Assembly (NCBI GenBank): GCA_930367205.1
Contig: OV884012.1
Location: 49,373,239 to 49,437,238, forward strand
Length of the DNA stretch: 64,000 bases
Source: Acanthosoma haemorrhoidale
Taxonomy: Eukaryota; Arthropoda; Insecta; Hemiptera; Acanthosomatidae
Reading direction: 5' to 3'
Made by a program: the position numbers and the translations under genes. Of this stretch, positions 14,961-28,041 are shown one piece after another. Numbering within the stretch: the stretch's first letter is position 1; each line of letters begins with the position of its first letter. Below the pieces are notes generated by a model that did not search any database, was not told where the DNA came from, and saw nothing but the letters and a program-made list of their open reading frames with translations.

Positions 14961-17900
14961 CAAAAAATTAGGAGGAATTAGATTCATATAAATACATCCC
15001 AAACAAGTAAGAAAACTATGGGATAAATGGATTTAAAATACACAGACCCATGTTCATTTTCTCATATTTCTAGGAACCAGATCTATAATCGATACAACCC
15101 ATTAGATAATCGGATTTTAAAAATGATCGATTTCCACACCCCTTATACACAGTTGGCAGTAAGCCCCATCATAGCAGGCAGCGAGTGGAGGGATTATGAA
15201 AAGTTATCTAAATGATAAACAGTTTCACAGTTAGGGGTAGTTTGATGTCCCTTGTTGAATATCATATCTTCTATATTTTTTACCCTTGTCACTAGGGCCG
15301 TTGGGATTTGCTCCGCTAGTTGCAGCCTTAATGCGGAGCACGCAATTATCGCCTGAAGAAGGTTTATGACAGTAATAGCAACCATGCATAATCATTTAAA
15401 TTGTTGTTACTAGACTAGTTGTTACTAGACAGACTTACATACATTTCTTTATCATATTCATATATTAGAAAATGGGTTTTTATTTCTTGTTCAGTTGTCT
15501 ATTTAGTTATTACGATAATCTATTAAGCATCTTAACAATACATTTTGAATTAATAACAAAAAAACCTACCGACGCGAACTATAAAAATTGTTCCAGTTTT
15601 TTCCAAAAAATCCCACCAAAGCTATTGATGTAGATAAAATTATGTATCTTTTGTATTTGTAATAAGTTGCTTTATTGCAAATCATGTGCTCTTGTGGATT
15701 CTATGTTTTAAAATCAACCGTAGGCGAGGGGCCTCAATTCGTGCTCCGGCCGAACTATGAATCGGAGGATAGACAGACTAAAGGAACGAGATAGACGTGT
15801 AATTCTAATGTATTTAGAGCTTACATACGACGTCATTAAAATTGCAGTAAGTACTGGTCCCAAAAAGGGTAAGCCTATTAAAAAAAAACTAAATGGTGAA
15901 TATCAAAATAAATCGAGTAATGGAGGCAAATGCAAGAGTGAGTAGCACTAGAAGCAATTGGAAAGGACTGGAACAAATAGTGCAGAATCCAAAGGAATCG
16001 TACCAGGTCAGGAACATAAGTACTGGGAAGAATGAATAATTGATAATAACAAATGCACTACAAAGCCAGGGCAATGATTTTGGTAAGTGAGACGAAAGCC
16101 ACGTTTCCTAGCCACGTTGATGACGGGATTGGGGTGGATATGGAATACTTAGTGATTTGGGATATGTCCTCATTCCATGTTAGGACCTGATCTTGGAAAT
16201 CAGGCCGAAGTTTTTGACTGATGACGTGGATTGGATGCTCTAGACGCGGTGTAAAAATTATCGGGAATGGGTAAAGGTAAGGCCGAGCAATGATAATGGA
16301 TTGTACAATACATCTCATATTGTGATATTAGGTATGCTACTTGTGATGATTTGCTTATATAGTGGAGTATTATTGCTTGTCTCCTTCATAAATGTTCTAT
16401 GCAGTTCGAAAATGTAGGCTATTGGAGAAACTGTGCTATACCCATGAGATTATCACTCTAAAAATATGTGAAAAATGAATATTGAAAAGAATTTTGTAGG
16501 ATGGACTGTTTGCAAAAAAGCCTAACTTTTGTGACATAATTTAAAATGGCAAAAATGGCAATTCCGCAAAAGTAGTATCTATGCCACTGTTTAAAGGTTA
16601 AGGGAAGCCAGCTGTAACGCTAAGGGTCCTAGAAGGGCTGAATATTGGAGGCCACGGCTGCATTAACAATCAGGGCGCACAATCCGGGCTATATTTGATT
16701 ATTTAAACATTGTCTGCCATGTTGCATCCACCAGCCTTCTCCACTCCCCATCCACCGGCGGAGTAGAGTTCTGCTTATTCCGTCCTCACTAAATCCATGC
16801 CAACTGCCAATTTCATTTTAAATAAATATTTGTAAATAATGTAACACGTTATTATGTAAAACTTTAAATATTATTATTTTATTTCGCTAAACATGTAGAA
16901 GTGTAAAGGTATAAATGGCAATGGGTCGGAATAAATAAGCAGTTACCTTGCCGTGAAGGAGCCATGCTGTATAAAATGACAGTGCGATAAAAATTTATTC
17001 TACAGAATACATTCTTGTGTACATTCTGAGTGTATCTGTTATAACATGAAAAATAAAAATAAACAGAAACTTTCTGTTTATTCTGTAGACTAACATTAAA
17101 CCTCATTTAGAATTCATGAGAATTTTATTTTCTATGATGAGATAAATGAACCAATTATTCATGAAAGTTTTGCAAAAGGCTTAAATGATTCAAGCCAATC
17201 GCAAATCATTACACGGTTAAGGGCTTCGTCACGAAAGTAAAAAGTTGCAAACACAACGATTCAAATGAAATTTGTCATTATACACTAAAGGCGTGTATAT
17301 ATATATATATACACATATATATATATATACATGTTAAAGGTAATAAAGGTATTTCTTTAATTCGAATTTGCCGTGGATTTACGAATGTACTGATGTATCA
17401 GCTATCAGGATGGAGTGATTAGGCAGGCAGTCTGTGAAACACACGAGAGTAAATTTTATCGTTTTATAAGAGTTTATTTTCCAAATAATATTATACCCTT
17501 TTAAGGTAGCAACTACTTTAAATAAACGATTCAATGAAACAATCACTGTACTCCCTTCTCAATAGAGCACTCACGTGTTTTCCACAGATTCTTTAGTCAT
17601 TCAAACCTGACAGCTGATACGGCCGGTTTCGTAAATGCACGCCAAATTCAAATTACATATTAGGTATTGACCAAATCACTAAGACGTTTAATAACAAACC
17701 CGACTAGATAGATAGAAACACGTATTTTTCATTAACAAGTTCGTGTTTCTTGCAGTTGGCATTATTTTTCGTTATTGGGCCATCACATTCTATAGGTTGA
17801 AAAGGGTTTTTAATTAAAAACTTTCTTCAAATAATAAACTAAATTCGATTGGGTGACGAAAATGAAGTTTTAATAACTATTCGGAGTAACATTACAGCCT

Positions 17901-19460
17901 GTTGTGTAAGGGATGTTATTTTGTCTATCTGATTTTGGTGTTTCTTTCTCTAATATGTTGGCACAAATTACGGTTAGTTAATGGAAATGGCCTTATGTAG
18001 TTATTAATATTCTTGGTTAGTGAAGTGCCCAATAAAGTCATAAATATTTTTTAATATAAACCATACATATGTTTTTACTATAAATAAATTATTATTAAAT
18101 AATTTATAATTATTTCCACTGATGTCAGCGATCACTTAGTAATTAGCGAGATAAAAATGAGTTTTATCGTTACATTTATTTTCTTGGGCCATCATCAAGT
18201 ATGGATTCGATTGTATCCTTAAAAAGAAAACACTTCCCTGCCGAAGTGTTCAGAAATTATAGGTCAGTCCCCCCCCCCCTTCTTAACAGATGCGAGAACA
18301 TAAGGGCCCACACATATGTCTGACCAGCTTGACCTGTTCAGTCAATTAAACGTTTACTCTGCACGCAATAGAAATATGAGTCAATTTAAGAGTTAATTTT
18401 CTATGAATTATAGTTGTCGCATCTTTGTCAACCACACCATCCAACGTGGTGCACCTATTACTTTTAAAGATGCGGTAACACCTCAATTTCCGTGGGTTTA
18501 GCATCCGCGAGTTTTGATTATGTGCGAATATAAAAATGCGGAAGAAATCCACATTCACGAATATTTGACTATACGCGGATTTAAAAAAAAAAAATCAAAC
18601 AATTCCATTTATGTAAAGTACAGAGGTACAACTTAGGTACTTATAATATTTATTCAAAAGTGAACAAGTTAGGATTTTAAGAGGGAAATCGAGCCCGCGA
18701 CGACCCCATACGTTTAACGTTAACAGTCACTATTCAATATCTATATTGACGACTTAGTCTCCACTGGCTGAATCAATTTATATAAGTTCATTGACGATAT
18801 AGCAATAATCAAATCTTCATGGCAATGCAATACAATCGCTTGAAGGTTCAAATAGTCAATAATCAATCCAAACTTGTTCTTCCACAGATGAAAATTAAAA
18901 ATAAATATTACAAAACATATCGATTCTATTCACTAAACGCAGACTGAAATTAATATCATAAATTAGTTAATGAAATAGCAAACTTAAACGTTCTCTGAGT
19001 TCTAAGTACCTTTACACCTTTATTAAAATATTTTAGAGCAAAATGGAAGGCTGCCTTCTAATTGATGCTTCCATTAATTTTTAAAGCAACTTAACTGCCG
19101 TTAAAATATAAATCAATAGCTTAAAGATTCCACCCAAGTAGGTGTTATCCCGACTACATGATGCCACTAACATTGACTTTATTTATAAGAAAGTAAAATA
19201 AACCACTCAAAGGTTTTTTGAAAATTTAAGAACAATAATTTAGCAAAATACGGTGAGCATTATGTTTCAACTAAGAAACAAATTCACAAAGACATTAATT
19301 TAATCTTTAAGGGCCACTAGATAAAATATTATTTTAGTTTTAGTTTCCCTACATATGAATAAGTGGATATTTTTGTTTTAGGTGTTAATGGTATATGAGT
19401 TTCAGTTTAGGGGCACTCAGGTGCCCTGCAAATAAATGTAATGAGTTAATGTACATATAA
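14961..19460. other. gene-free stretch
   Basis: Open frames here are short (at most 86 codons) and unrecognised. GC-richer patches at about 15,030-15,380 and 16,600-16,800 have no coding motif. A perfect 22-bp TA-rich palindrome lies at 17,293-17,314 within a TA microsatellite. A C9 run lies at about 18,270. Confidence 0.4.
17293..17338. repeat. TA-rich microsatellite with palindrome
   Basis: Two (TA)n runs are joined by ACAC. The first run flanked by GTG and CAC forms a perfect 22-bp palindrome (17,293-17,314). Confidence 0.9.
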
Positions 19461-19461
19461 T

Positions 19462-19540
<79 letters not shown>

Positions 19541-19559
19541 CTCTCTATCTCTCTCTCTT
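19461..19559 (+). repeat. (CT)n microsatellite
   Basis: About 99 bp of CT repeat with a few CTAT interruptions. It lies just upstream of family D copy 2. Confidence 0.97.
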
Positions 19560-19663
19560 TCAAATAATAAAAACCTTAGCCACCAGTTAGTGAGTGGGAA
19601 CTGATCCACGACACAGCTGTAGCTCACTAATGGGTGCAGGCTTAGCGCAGCCTCTTACCTGCC

Positions 19664-19671
19664 TATATAAG
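19664..19671 (+). promoter_or_regulatory. TATA box of family D copy 2
   Basis: TATATAAG lies at the place equivalent to the TATAAATAG of copy 1 relative to the shared downstream blocks. Confidence 0.45.
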
Positions 19672-19907
19672 GCCGAAATTCATAGCTTTTTCAATTTAAT
19701 TTGGAACCCGGCACCTAAAGTGAACATTGCTCTCTATCTCTCTCTGCACTGGCGCTTGCTGCTGTCTTTTTTATTTACTTACCTCTGCACCTCTCTTTCC
19801 TAACATTGCTTTGTTTTAGTCCGGCATTGTCAGACCCCACACCTTCCTAGTGGGATTCTCTGCCTTTGTCTCGCTAAAACTAGCACAAGCTTGGAAGGAA
19901 TCCTTCA

Positions 19908-20120
19908 ATGCGAACGACGGTCTCTGGGGCCCTACAAAATGTACCTAGTAGCGTCTCCCCCAGTGATTCAGACACCATGTCAGATGCACATTGTGATTTT
20001 GTGGTAATTCCAAGACCACATAAACTACCTATAATGCCTACCCTGAACATAGTGCACTGTCGGGGCACACTTTCTAAGATATCATGGAGTCAGATCAGTA
20101 AGAATAAGGCTGTCCGTTGA
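19908..20120 (+). CDS. short conserved open frame in family D repeat (hypothetical)
   Basis: This 70-codon frame starts at an ATG at 19,908. I do not recognise the product. The stretch T-T-V...L-Q..P-S-S.S and the block C-D-F-V-V-I-P-R-P-H-K-L-P are also readable in the diverged copy at 10.9-11.1 kb. In the 13-codon block all four differences are at third positions, three of them silent and one Glu/Asp, the pattern left by selection on a protein. The frame could end at the TGA shown, or be a first exon ending at the shared GTAAG (GT at 20,098). No domain, signal peptide or membrane segment is visible. It could be the start of a transposon protein. Its function is unknown. Confidence 0.35.
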   Translation: MRTTVSGALQNVPSSVSPSDSDTMSDAHCDFVVIPRPHKLPIMPTLNIVHCRGTLSKISWSQISKNKAVR

Positions 20121-20235
20121 CTAGGCCGCCAGCGAAGGTCAAATACCATATGTTTACCCATTTTATCTTATTCTTGACGCCCACCGGGTAGCGGACCGGG
20201 GACGCCCGGGGAAGAGCCCCCTAGACCTGGGCGCC

Positions 20236-23200
20236 CTCTTACTTAACACCTTACCTTTAACTAATAATCATTAGTATTTTTCTTTTTTTTCTTTTAAATG
20301 AAGCGTTCCTTGGCAATTAGGGCTTTTTATTCAAGTAAATCCATTATAGATGTTATCTGTCTTGTTAGTTGGGGTGGTCATCCATCAACAAAGAGGATGT
20401 TTTAATAAGCGAAGTGGTATTGAAGTCAATGGTATTCATTCCCCTAGACCTCGGTTTGTTTTGGGGTCCGAGGTGCATCCGTTTGAACCCACCTGCAGAC
20501 CGCACTTCGGTCCAATAACATCTGGTTAGAGTAGGTACTATTTGTCTGTACCACTGACGCACACATAGAAGGGGGTCAATTAATTAAACCGACCTAAATT
20601 AAACATTACCTCATCGTTAGTCCCTGCTTCAAACGACCGTAAATTCGTCATTCCCTGGGCCTCCTTCACCCCTTGCATAACAGCCCTTGCCTAGGCAAGC
20701 TCCCACACTTTTAGATTTATAATTTTTTTTTGGTTGATTAGGAGTGTTGCAACATTATTAGAAAAGAATTTTTCATATCTATTAACCTCCATTTTTTCTG
20801 GTAACATGGTATGATCAATAACACTGTTTTAATTGTTACCATTTTCAGTAGCTCGTTTATTGCACACGTGTTTATTACATGTATTATAGGTATACTACTA
20901 TCATAGCATATATTGTACACTACCATTTTAAAAGTTGGCACTTGAGTATTGAGCATAAACTTGAGAAAAAAATTCGACTATAAATCATAGTGTTACGCTT
21001 TTTTACCATCAAATTTTAATAAAACAACTTTTATTAGTTTTATCTACTCAAAAAATTTATTGGAATTATGTCGTTACAAATAATAATGTAAATTGTAGTA
21101 GAAAAATAGAGCTTTTAAAATTATGATTCCAAACCTCCGAGCATGATACATATATTAAATCAAGTGGGAAATTATTTGTTTTCCGAATATTGGCGCATCC
21201 GGGTCAATTTCCGTATGGAATCCACAAGTAAGTTTGTGTAGTGTGCTACTTAAAGCGGACTTAGCCTGCTTCCAGTAGTTACTTAACGAGTAATCACTCC
21301 TCCGAATTAGAACATACATACCGTGCCATACGAGAATAGAACTTAATTAAACTTGACAAAAGCTTGGTGAATTTAACCAAGTTTACCTGCTTCTGCTGCC
21401 AATGTAGGAGATTATTTCTTGTTTCAATACCACAGTTAATTGGATGATTATTAGTGGATATCATCTGTATTAAGTTTCATATGGTATTGGATAGACTTTC
21501 GGATTCAATCGACAAGCATTAGTTTAATCTCAATAACCTCTCCAAGAGCATTTACAAATTAAGAACAGGTTATAATTTAATCGATACATATGTATTTGAA
21601 TGAATTTTGAATGATTTCATTCAAACACTGAAATCGTAATATCAACCAAAAAGCTCACTTATATCAAACAGAGAACTTTCATAAGCAAATCGTTAGAAAA
21701 CGTTGAAAACGTTCTGGTTTCAATACTAACCCTCAGATGCGTGTATCAATGCTTAATGTTACCACATTAATCCCGATCACATAAATAAAATATGGAGAGT
21801 ACAACATCTACGATATAAAGAAATAATCTCATATCGTAGCGTAGGAAGTATTAAGGACAATTTTTGTCTGTATGTTAATTGTGAATTTGAAGTTTCTTTA
21901 TTAATCACCGCAGGTGATTTAATATAACTTGAGAAAGTTAAAAGTTTTTTAAGTGCAATGGATGCGTCAAAAGTTAGAATATATTAACAACAAGGAAAAT
22001 TTCACAACGGAGGTTTTATAAAGAATATAATATCCAACAGGCTCCCAGCCACTTATCCCTATTCGGAGAAAGTTTTCCAAGTTTATGTTCATTTTACATT
22101 ATTTTTTCTTTTACTGATTATTTACCTTCAATTATCTGTGTAAAAAACACTTTCATTTTTGACATTGAACAATATTTTTGAACTTTAAAATTTGCACAAA
22201 TTCGAAATTTTTCAAAAACTAATGGTGGTGTGTTAATTTTGTCTATCAGTGTATGACTGAGGCTGGTATATGGCATAGAATAAGGGAACTGATTTTTCCT
22301 CCGCTTTTAGGTTTTGAATCAAATCTCAAATAATGTGAGATTCTTCTTCACAAGACGTGAACTAGGGCGAATATTGGAAGCTGAGCCTGTCCTGCGAGAG
22401 CAATGTTGGTGTTGGTCAGTGAAAACCACAGTTATTCATATTATTGTACCACAGCACGTTACCAATTCATGTGAATAACTTGTGTTTTTTTTTATTTTGC
22501 AAGCGTATCTATCAATATTAATGTTCTATCATGCCAGTTAGACCTAATAAGAGACTTTGATTATTAATTAGGATTATCGAAATTACTGATTTCTTTCAAA
22601 CCTGTGGTTTTCGATTCATTTTAAAAGTATTACAAATATTAAAAGGGCTGAACGCGTTATATTACGGTGCCTAGAGGAGTCAGCTGGCATCACAACGCCC
22701 TTTGAGGCTGAAATACCGTTGTATATGTGATTGGTAATTAGTGTTTAATTAATATAACCCTTACTTTTACAAAGGTACAGCCTAGGCCCTCATTGAATAT
22801 CGCATTAAACTTGCGTTCGAGATGAAAATATTTTTATTTTTCATAACACAATACCTGTGAAAGATATATTTTCAATTTTTATTAGTTCATTGTTAAATAC
22901 ATCGAATTGGCAACCTTAAATTAAAAAAAAAAGCTAAAATTTTAAGACATTGAATCAATCAACATATTTTATAAGCAAAACAAAAATTACTGTTTTGAGG
23001 GAGGTTTTATGACTTGAATGGAAATATTAACCCTTATCTAATTAAAATTGGACGAAAAATAATAACCAAAATATCATCTAGAAATTTCTTCAAATATTTG
23101 TGAATTAAAAACAGGAAAAAACCACCATCAAACATTAAATACCAGATTTACAATAACGATCAATGCACATCGTAAGTATTCTCCTACGTGAACATTTTGT

Positions 23201-26200
23201 TATATATATCGATTTGCCAGTTCGGCTGATGAAACATGGTAAAAATAAATCTGACGAAATAGTATAAATAAACGAAAAGTAATTTGTAAATTCTAGCGCT
23301 ACTTTCCTTCGTGTATACCCTATCATCCGGATGAAGATGTATAGGCACAGGAACTGTCTTAATGGCAGACATTTCCATCTGTATATAGATGATAACTCTC
23401 TCTCCTAGCGTGCAGACGTAAACATCTCCAGAATTAATCTACTGTATAATAAGGCCCTTTAAGATGAAATAACTTCCATATCCAATAGCTTACACCACTT
23501 ATATTACCTCCTACGTGTTTACTTGATTACAACAGCGGAGAGAGCCGGCCCTAAATATGATAATACAGGCGTGTCCTACCACTTTATCATAATAATCCAA
23601 TATTTTGTCACATCCCATACACCCTCGCAGTAAATCCAACGCGCAAAGAGAAGACTAAAAACCTCGCGAACACCCGCTGAGATCTTTTATTTCCCGTGTT
23701 TCTCTGGCGCGCTAGCGTAGCCCTTGTCAGCCGGCGGGGTATTATTCACCTCGTACATTAGTCCGACATCGCTCTTGACTTTATTTTTACTACGCGTAAA
23801 TTTCTAATTTATTTCCATATTATAGCGCTTATGGCCTTGTCAAATGCAAATTTCGGCGCTCCTAGAGACCTCGGTCGCGTTTTGTGTATACTCGATTAGA
23901 CTGTACGCGCTCGGGTTTATCTGTCGAATCTGATCCTGTCATGGACAGACGCTGCGCTACCCGTAGTTGATGAACTCACCTGCCACAGGGTGATTATTTT
24001 AGGGCTGTCCTGAGAGTTATAGACAGCTCATGAGATATTAAAACACACAACTCAATATTTACGTTATTACTATCACATTTATTATTTTCTTAAGATTACA
24101 AAATTCAAATTGACCACAGAAATTACGATTATGATCTACTAAGAAAACTCAATTTTTACCTACGATTTATAAGAACCTATCCAATGGTGACAAAACCTAA
24201 ATTGATAAAGATAATAATAATGTCTTAATTACTCTGGGACTATGTAGTAATCTATTCCCCTATTTCATTAAATAAAAATATATTTGTGCATTCTGATTGT
24301 GAATTCATAGTTATCCAAGTTTGAGTAGATGTAATAGCTAAGCTGTAAGATAACGTTAGATTTTTGGACAATATAATGTTTGTATAAAATTACTTATAAA
24401 TTGAATGATAATCATGAAAGTAAGATGCGAGAGGATTCAGTGGCCGAAAGATAAGAAACTTTCGTCTTAAACCTCTCATTCTTTCTTCTATTTACAGTCC
24501 TTATCATACATGGATCTGATGTAAGCATATATATCTTGTCTAAAGGATGATCATAAATAAATTTGAAGGAAAAAAAAAATCTTAATTATCTCAACTTAAA
24601 CCTATATCTCAATAATTACAACCGCTCATACCTTCTGTTTGTTTGGTACCATGAGCTCTCTACGAAGAGGAAGTGTGTGCCAACTTGTTCACTTCAAAGA
24701 GGAAATGCTTGCCTTGGCTGTAATTACACCTGAGCCGCTGTAGTTGTCCAGTGACTTGGGTGCCAGGTTCTTAGACCGGCCCTGGAAGGCAGATCGCAAT
24801 TATTGTCGTGTTTGGCCAGCCTTGGATTTATGAAGTCTACCCTCTCTATAAACAGTGTCCACCCCCAGGCCCTCCGTCAAAGGACAAGTCCCTTTGATCC
24901 TTCGGCGCCGGACAGATGATGACAAAATCCCTTTTGTAGTGCGCTTGTAAAGAAAGGGAAGGCCGGAGGGTTCCATGACGATGATGACAATGATGCTCGC
25001 CAAAACGAAATATGTCGGTGAAGTGGTAGTAACATGTATTAGCTGGTTTTGCTTGAAAGCTGGGAAGTATTACTACTTCTTTAAATTACACAAGAAAGCC
25101 TATAGGTCCTATTAAAACAGTTTAATGCAATAGTGGAAGGTAATAGAGAAAAACATTATCACGAGGAAGAGTTAGAGCGGAGGAAGACTGACTTGTTTGG
25201 AGTGAATAAAAAAACAAAAAACATTTTATTATCACATCAAATGCAATCTAACCCAAATCATATCTCTTTTGTTTCCAATTCAATTAAAATTAATCCATAA
25301 CATTTAGAGATGTGAATCCAAAATCTTGATTGATACAATGTCAAGATGTACTTGAAGGATAAAGAAGATTTATTGCAAAAGAAACCAACGAATGTATTCG
25401 CTAAGTAAATCAATCGACAAATGTATTTCTCACGAAATGAATATTAACATACAAAAGTCATTTATTAATATTTCAAATCATCAAACAAGTCCTTATTTGT
25501 CAGTGCAGCTGCTCAATGTGGCATCTAAAGAAGGAATCGGTTAAATCGCATTGGATCAGATTATTTCTTATGAAAACTCCCATGAATATTAGGGTACACT
25601 ATTATGAAATGTTGAGGCCGTTGCCATGGTAATAACTAAGCCATTCTCAGGGAGGTGTATTTTTTATCTTTCCATTTATGGAGCTGTTGAGAAAGACATT
25701 ACTTTCTTTGCTAACGTCTTGGGCAGATGGCGTTGCATGTTAATTGCAGTAAATTGCTCTTGTAACAAAGCGGAATCCCTGGTTTCTGCTTCTCTACCCA
25801 ATGTCGAAATCTTAACTCAAAAAACTGTGACCCAATAATTCACTTCCATTTTAGGCATCATTTTCTATCTGGTCCATTAAACAATTCATCAAACGGTTTG
25901 TTATTTCCATCAATGACGACGTCAGATTGGCTGTAAGTTTTATCAGCAGAGTCGTCAGTAGTGTTTTGGCTCGTAAGATTATTATATTGACTAGCTAATC
26001 GGATGGACAGTAGATGTTGAGCTTGAACATCTTAGACTCAGGTAATCGACAAATAGCACATAACATATGAAAAAAGTATACATTAGTGTTTAATTATCGC
26101 TAAATTTACTCTTGTTTATTTATTTCACCTAATTAAATTTAGGACATGATAGTTGGGCTGACCAATCACTTCTATTTATGGAAGGGAAATAAATTCACAC

Positions 26201-26830
26201 TTAACTAGAAGATTAGACTCAACCTTTTATACTAGGCAGGAGTTGCGACAGTCGCTACTCTGAGATCACTTTGTAAATTTATATAAAATTTATCAAGAGG
26301 TGTATCAACAAAAGCGAAACAAACCATGGATAAGAGGGCGGAGCAGCTGGGAACCGTGGACCGGGGTCAGTCAGTACAGATTCGATCAAAGCTCTTAGCT
26401 CGAGGCTGATTAGTCTAATCAATATAACGGCGGGCCAGCTGTCCCTCGTTTGTACCTCTTCGAAGATATCGTGGACCGATAACGGCTGATCACGTAGTCT
26501 CCATCAGTCAGCCATAATTAGCCTTTCAACCAAACATGTCAACGGTTTTTCAGAAAAATTACCTAAGATCCGTGTACCGCTTCAAATACCTAAACAAGTA
26601 TTTCCCAACATTAGAATTTAACTTCCTTAACATAACAAGAATTTTAAAACATGATTTGCCAAGGTATGAGAGGATTCACTCTTAAGCAGTTTTTATATAT
26701 CTTCAAATTTATATTAGATTCTACGTCTTATTACCTTTAAGAACCCCTTAACAAATGACAGATAAAAATAATGAAGGAAAACGTACCCATTACATTGATC
26801 ACTAGCCACAAGTCCTGTACATCAGCTTTT
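20236..26830. other. long gene-free stretch with GC-richer islands
   Basis: No open frame above 72 codons and no RNA gene is recognised. Mixed-composition islands occur at about 23,530-24,000, 24,640-25,010 and 26,300-26,520. The last contains a 15-bp palindrome of two inverted TAATCA sites (26,407-26,421). A 9-bp perfect inverted repeat with a 2-bp loop lies at 21,606-21,625. These islands may be regulatory, but this is inference from composition only. Confidence 0.4.
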
Positions 26831-27005
26831 AATTGATTCCATCCTTCTTCTGCATCCTATACAACACAGTATCTAACAGTCATCATTGACACTAACATGG
26901 AGCCCCTAAACCGACATTTTGTCACTTCTGCTTCAAAGGACATTACAACTCATATAAATAAATGAATAGAAAATAAACTGCTAATTTACAAATTCATCCT
27001 AAAAC

Positions 27006-27080
27006 TTTTTTTTTTTTTTAAACCCTCCCACGGGATCCGTGTCCCAGATGGGGTTCCCTTCATGGGCCTCGCTCACTCAG
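27006..27080 (-). repeat. short retroposon nested in jockey relic B
   Basis: The insert begins with about 14 T on the plus strand, which is the A tail of a minus-strand retroposon, followed by a GC-rich body. It is flanked by TCATCCTAAAAC (26,994-27,005) and TCATCCTAGAGC (27,081-27,092), a 10 of 12 match read as an aged target-site duplication. Jockey coding sequence (CAATCTG..) continues directly after it. No second copy of its body was noticed in this window. Confidence 0.7.
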
Positions 27081-27404
27081 TCATCCTAGAGCCAATCTGA
27101 GCATTGGGAGTAGAGTAATGGGGCCCAGGCAATCGTTCTGTTACGGGTCAAATATTAAACAATTCCAATCTTTTCAATCAAGAGCCCTGAGGACAATATT
27201 TAACGCTCCTTATTGAGTCATTAAAAAATACCCTCGAAACAATCTTAAGAATTGTCGATTTAATTTCTTCTAATGAACCTGCTTAATTGCCTGTACAGTG
27301 GGAGATCTGGTAATGCCCATTTTCCTCAATCATACCCTCAACGTATGTTGTTTTGCGCTATAGGTCTGTGCTGTATCCGATGATGTAGTTTTCTCTTGCT
27401 CTTG

Positions 27405-28041
27405 ATACACCGCGTTCTGCAGATTCGTCGGGGAGTGGAAAAGGGTTCAAGGCTCCGGGCACTTTAATATATCCAGGGGGGTGGCGCGGGGTGAGCAGGC
27501 GTGTCTTCGGGAAGGCTCACCCGAAGCCAACGATGTATCGCCGGTTCCAGAGGAGTCAATGTAAATATGTATATATAGATATAAGGTAGGACTGAGAAGT
27601 ATATGGTATAGACATAAGTTTAGTTATAGGGGGACAGAGGATGCACACCCCATGTAAATATAGTTTCAAGTATAGGTATAGGTAGAACACGGATCCAAAA
27701 TTGTAAATAGTATTAAGATAACTAGCTATAAGAAGGAAAGAAAAAAAAGTGTATATATAGCTAGTTTAGGATTTGTAAATATGTTATTAGAGGTGCTTCT
27801 TTTGTTTCTTTTCTCTTTACTTTAGTTTTGTGTTTTCTTCTTTCTTTTTTATATATTATTATCATTTGTTTTTTTTTTAGCATAAATGGAACAAAACAGA
27901 ATAAACGAAGGTGCACTGACCGGTGCAACAATCCCATTGCACCGGAATACGCGCACCACAGGCTACGTAACGCCACGATGTGGGGTAAGCCCGTTTGAGG
28001 CTCAGCCTCAGGTAGGGCGGGAAAAAAAAAAAAAAAAAAAA
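27405..28041 (+). mobile_element. 637-bp A-tailed retroposon with 18-bp TSD and 3' hairpins
   Basis: The insert has a perfect 18-bp target-site duplication AGTTTTCTCTTGCTCTTG (27,387-27,404 and 28,042-28,059) and a poly-A tail of about 20. It sits in the 3' UTR of jockey relic B. The GC-rich 5' part (27,420-27,560) contains GGTTCAAGGCTCC, which loosely resembles a pol III B box. The middle is AT- and T-rich. The 3' part (27,885-28,021) has two hairpins: CCGGTGCAA / TTGCACCGG (loop 8), and TGAGGC / GCCTCA (loop TCA) inside CCCG / CGGG. There is no real coding frame. It could be a SINE with a LINE-like tail or a truncated LINE whose 3' structure is read by its reverse transcriptase. Confidence 0.85.
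27920..28021 (+). other. paired stem-loops at the 3' end of the 637-bp retroposon
   Basis: Stem 1 pairs 27,920-27,928 with 27,937-27,945 (9 of 9). Stem 2 pairs 27,996-28,001 with 28,005-28,010 (6 of 6), enclosed by 27,990-27,993 with 28,018-28,021 (4 of 4). They end immediately before the A tail. Such 3' hairpins serve as reverse-transcriptase recognition sites in some LINE/SINE pairs. That role is inferred here. Confidence 0.6.

Larger units (their letters stand above)
19560..20150 (+). repeat. TATA-bearing repeat with exon-like segment, family D copy 2
   Basis: This is the better preserved copy of the repeat at 10.7 kb. In order it has a TATA box (19,664-19,671), a leader of about 240 bp with shared blocks from TTTAGTCCGGC, an ATG at 19,908, an open frame, and GTAAG at 20,098. 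The upstream segment (19,575-19,650) has no clear match in copy 1. A strongly GC-rich stretch follows at 20,155-20,235. It is not seen in copy 1 and its relation to the repeat is unknown. Confidence 0.55.

Noticed and set aside
16058..16318. 86-codon minus-strand frame faintly resembling retroelement protein
   Set aside because: The resemblance rests on a few residues only, with no catalytic motif or second copy.
21606..21625. 9-bp inverted repeat with 2-bp loop
   Set aside because: Short and AT-rich, expected by chance in this much sequence.
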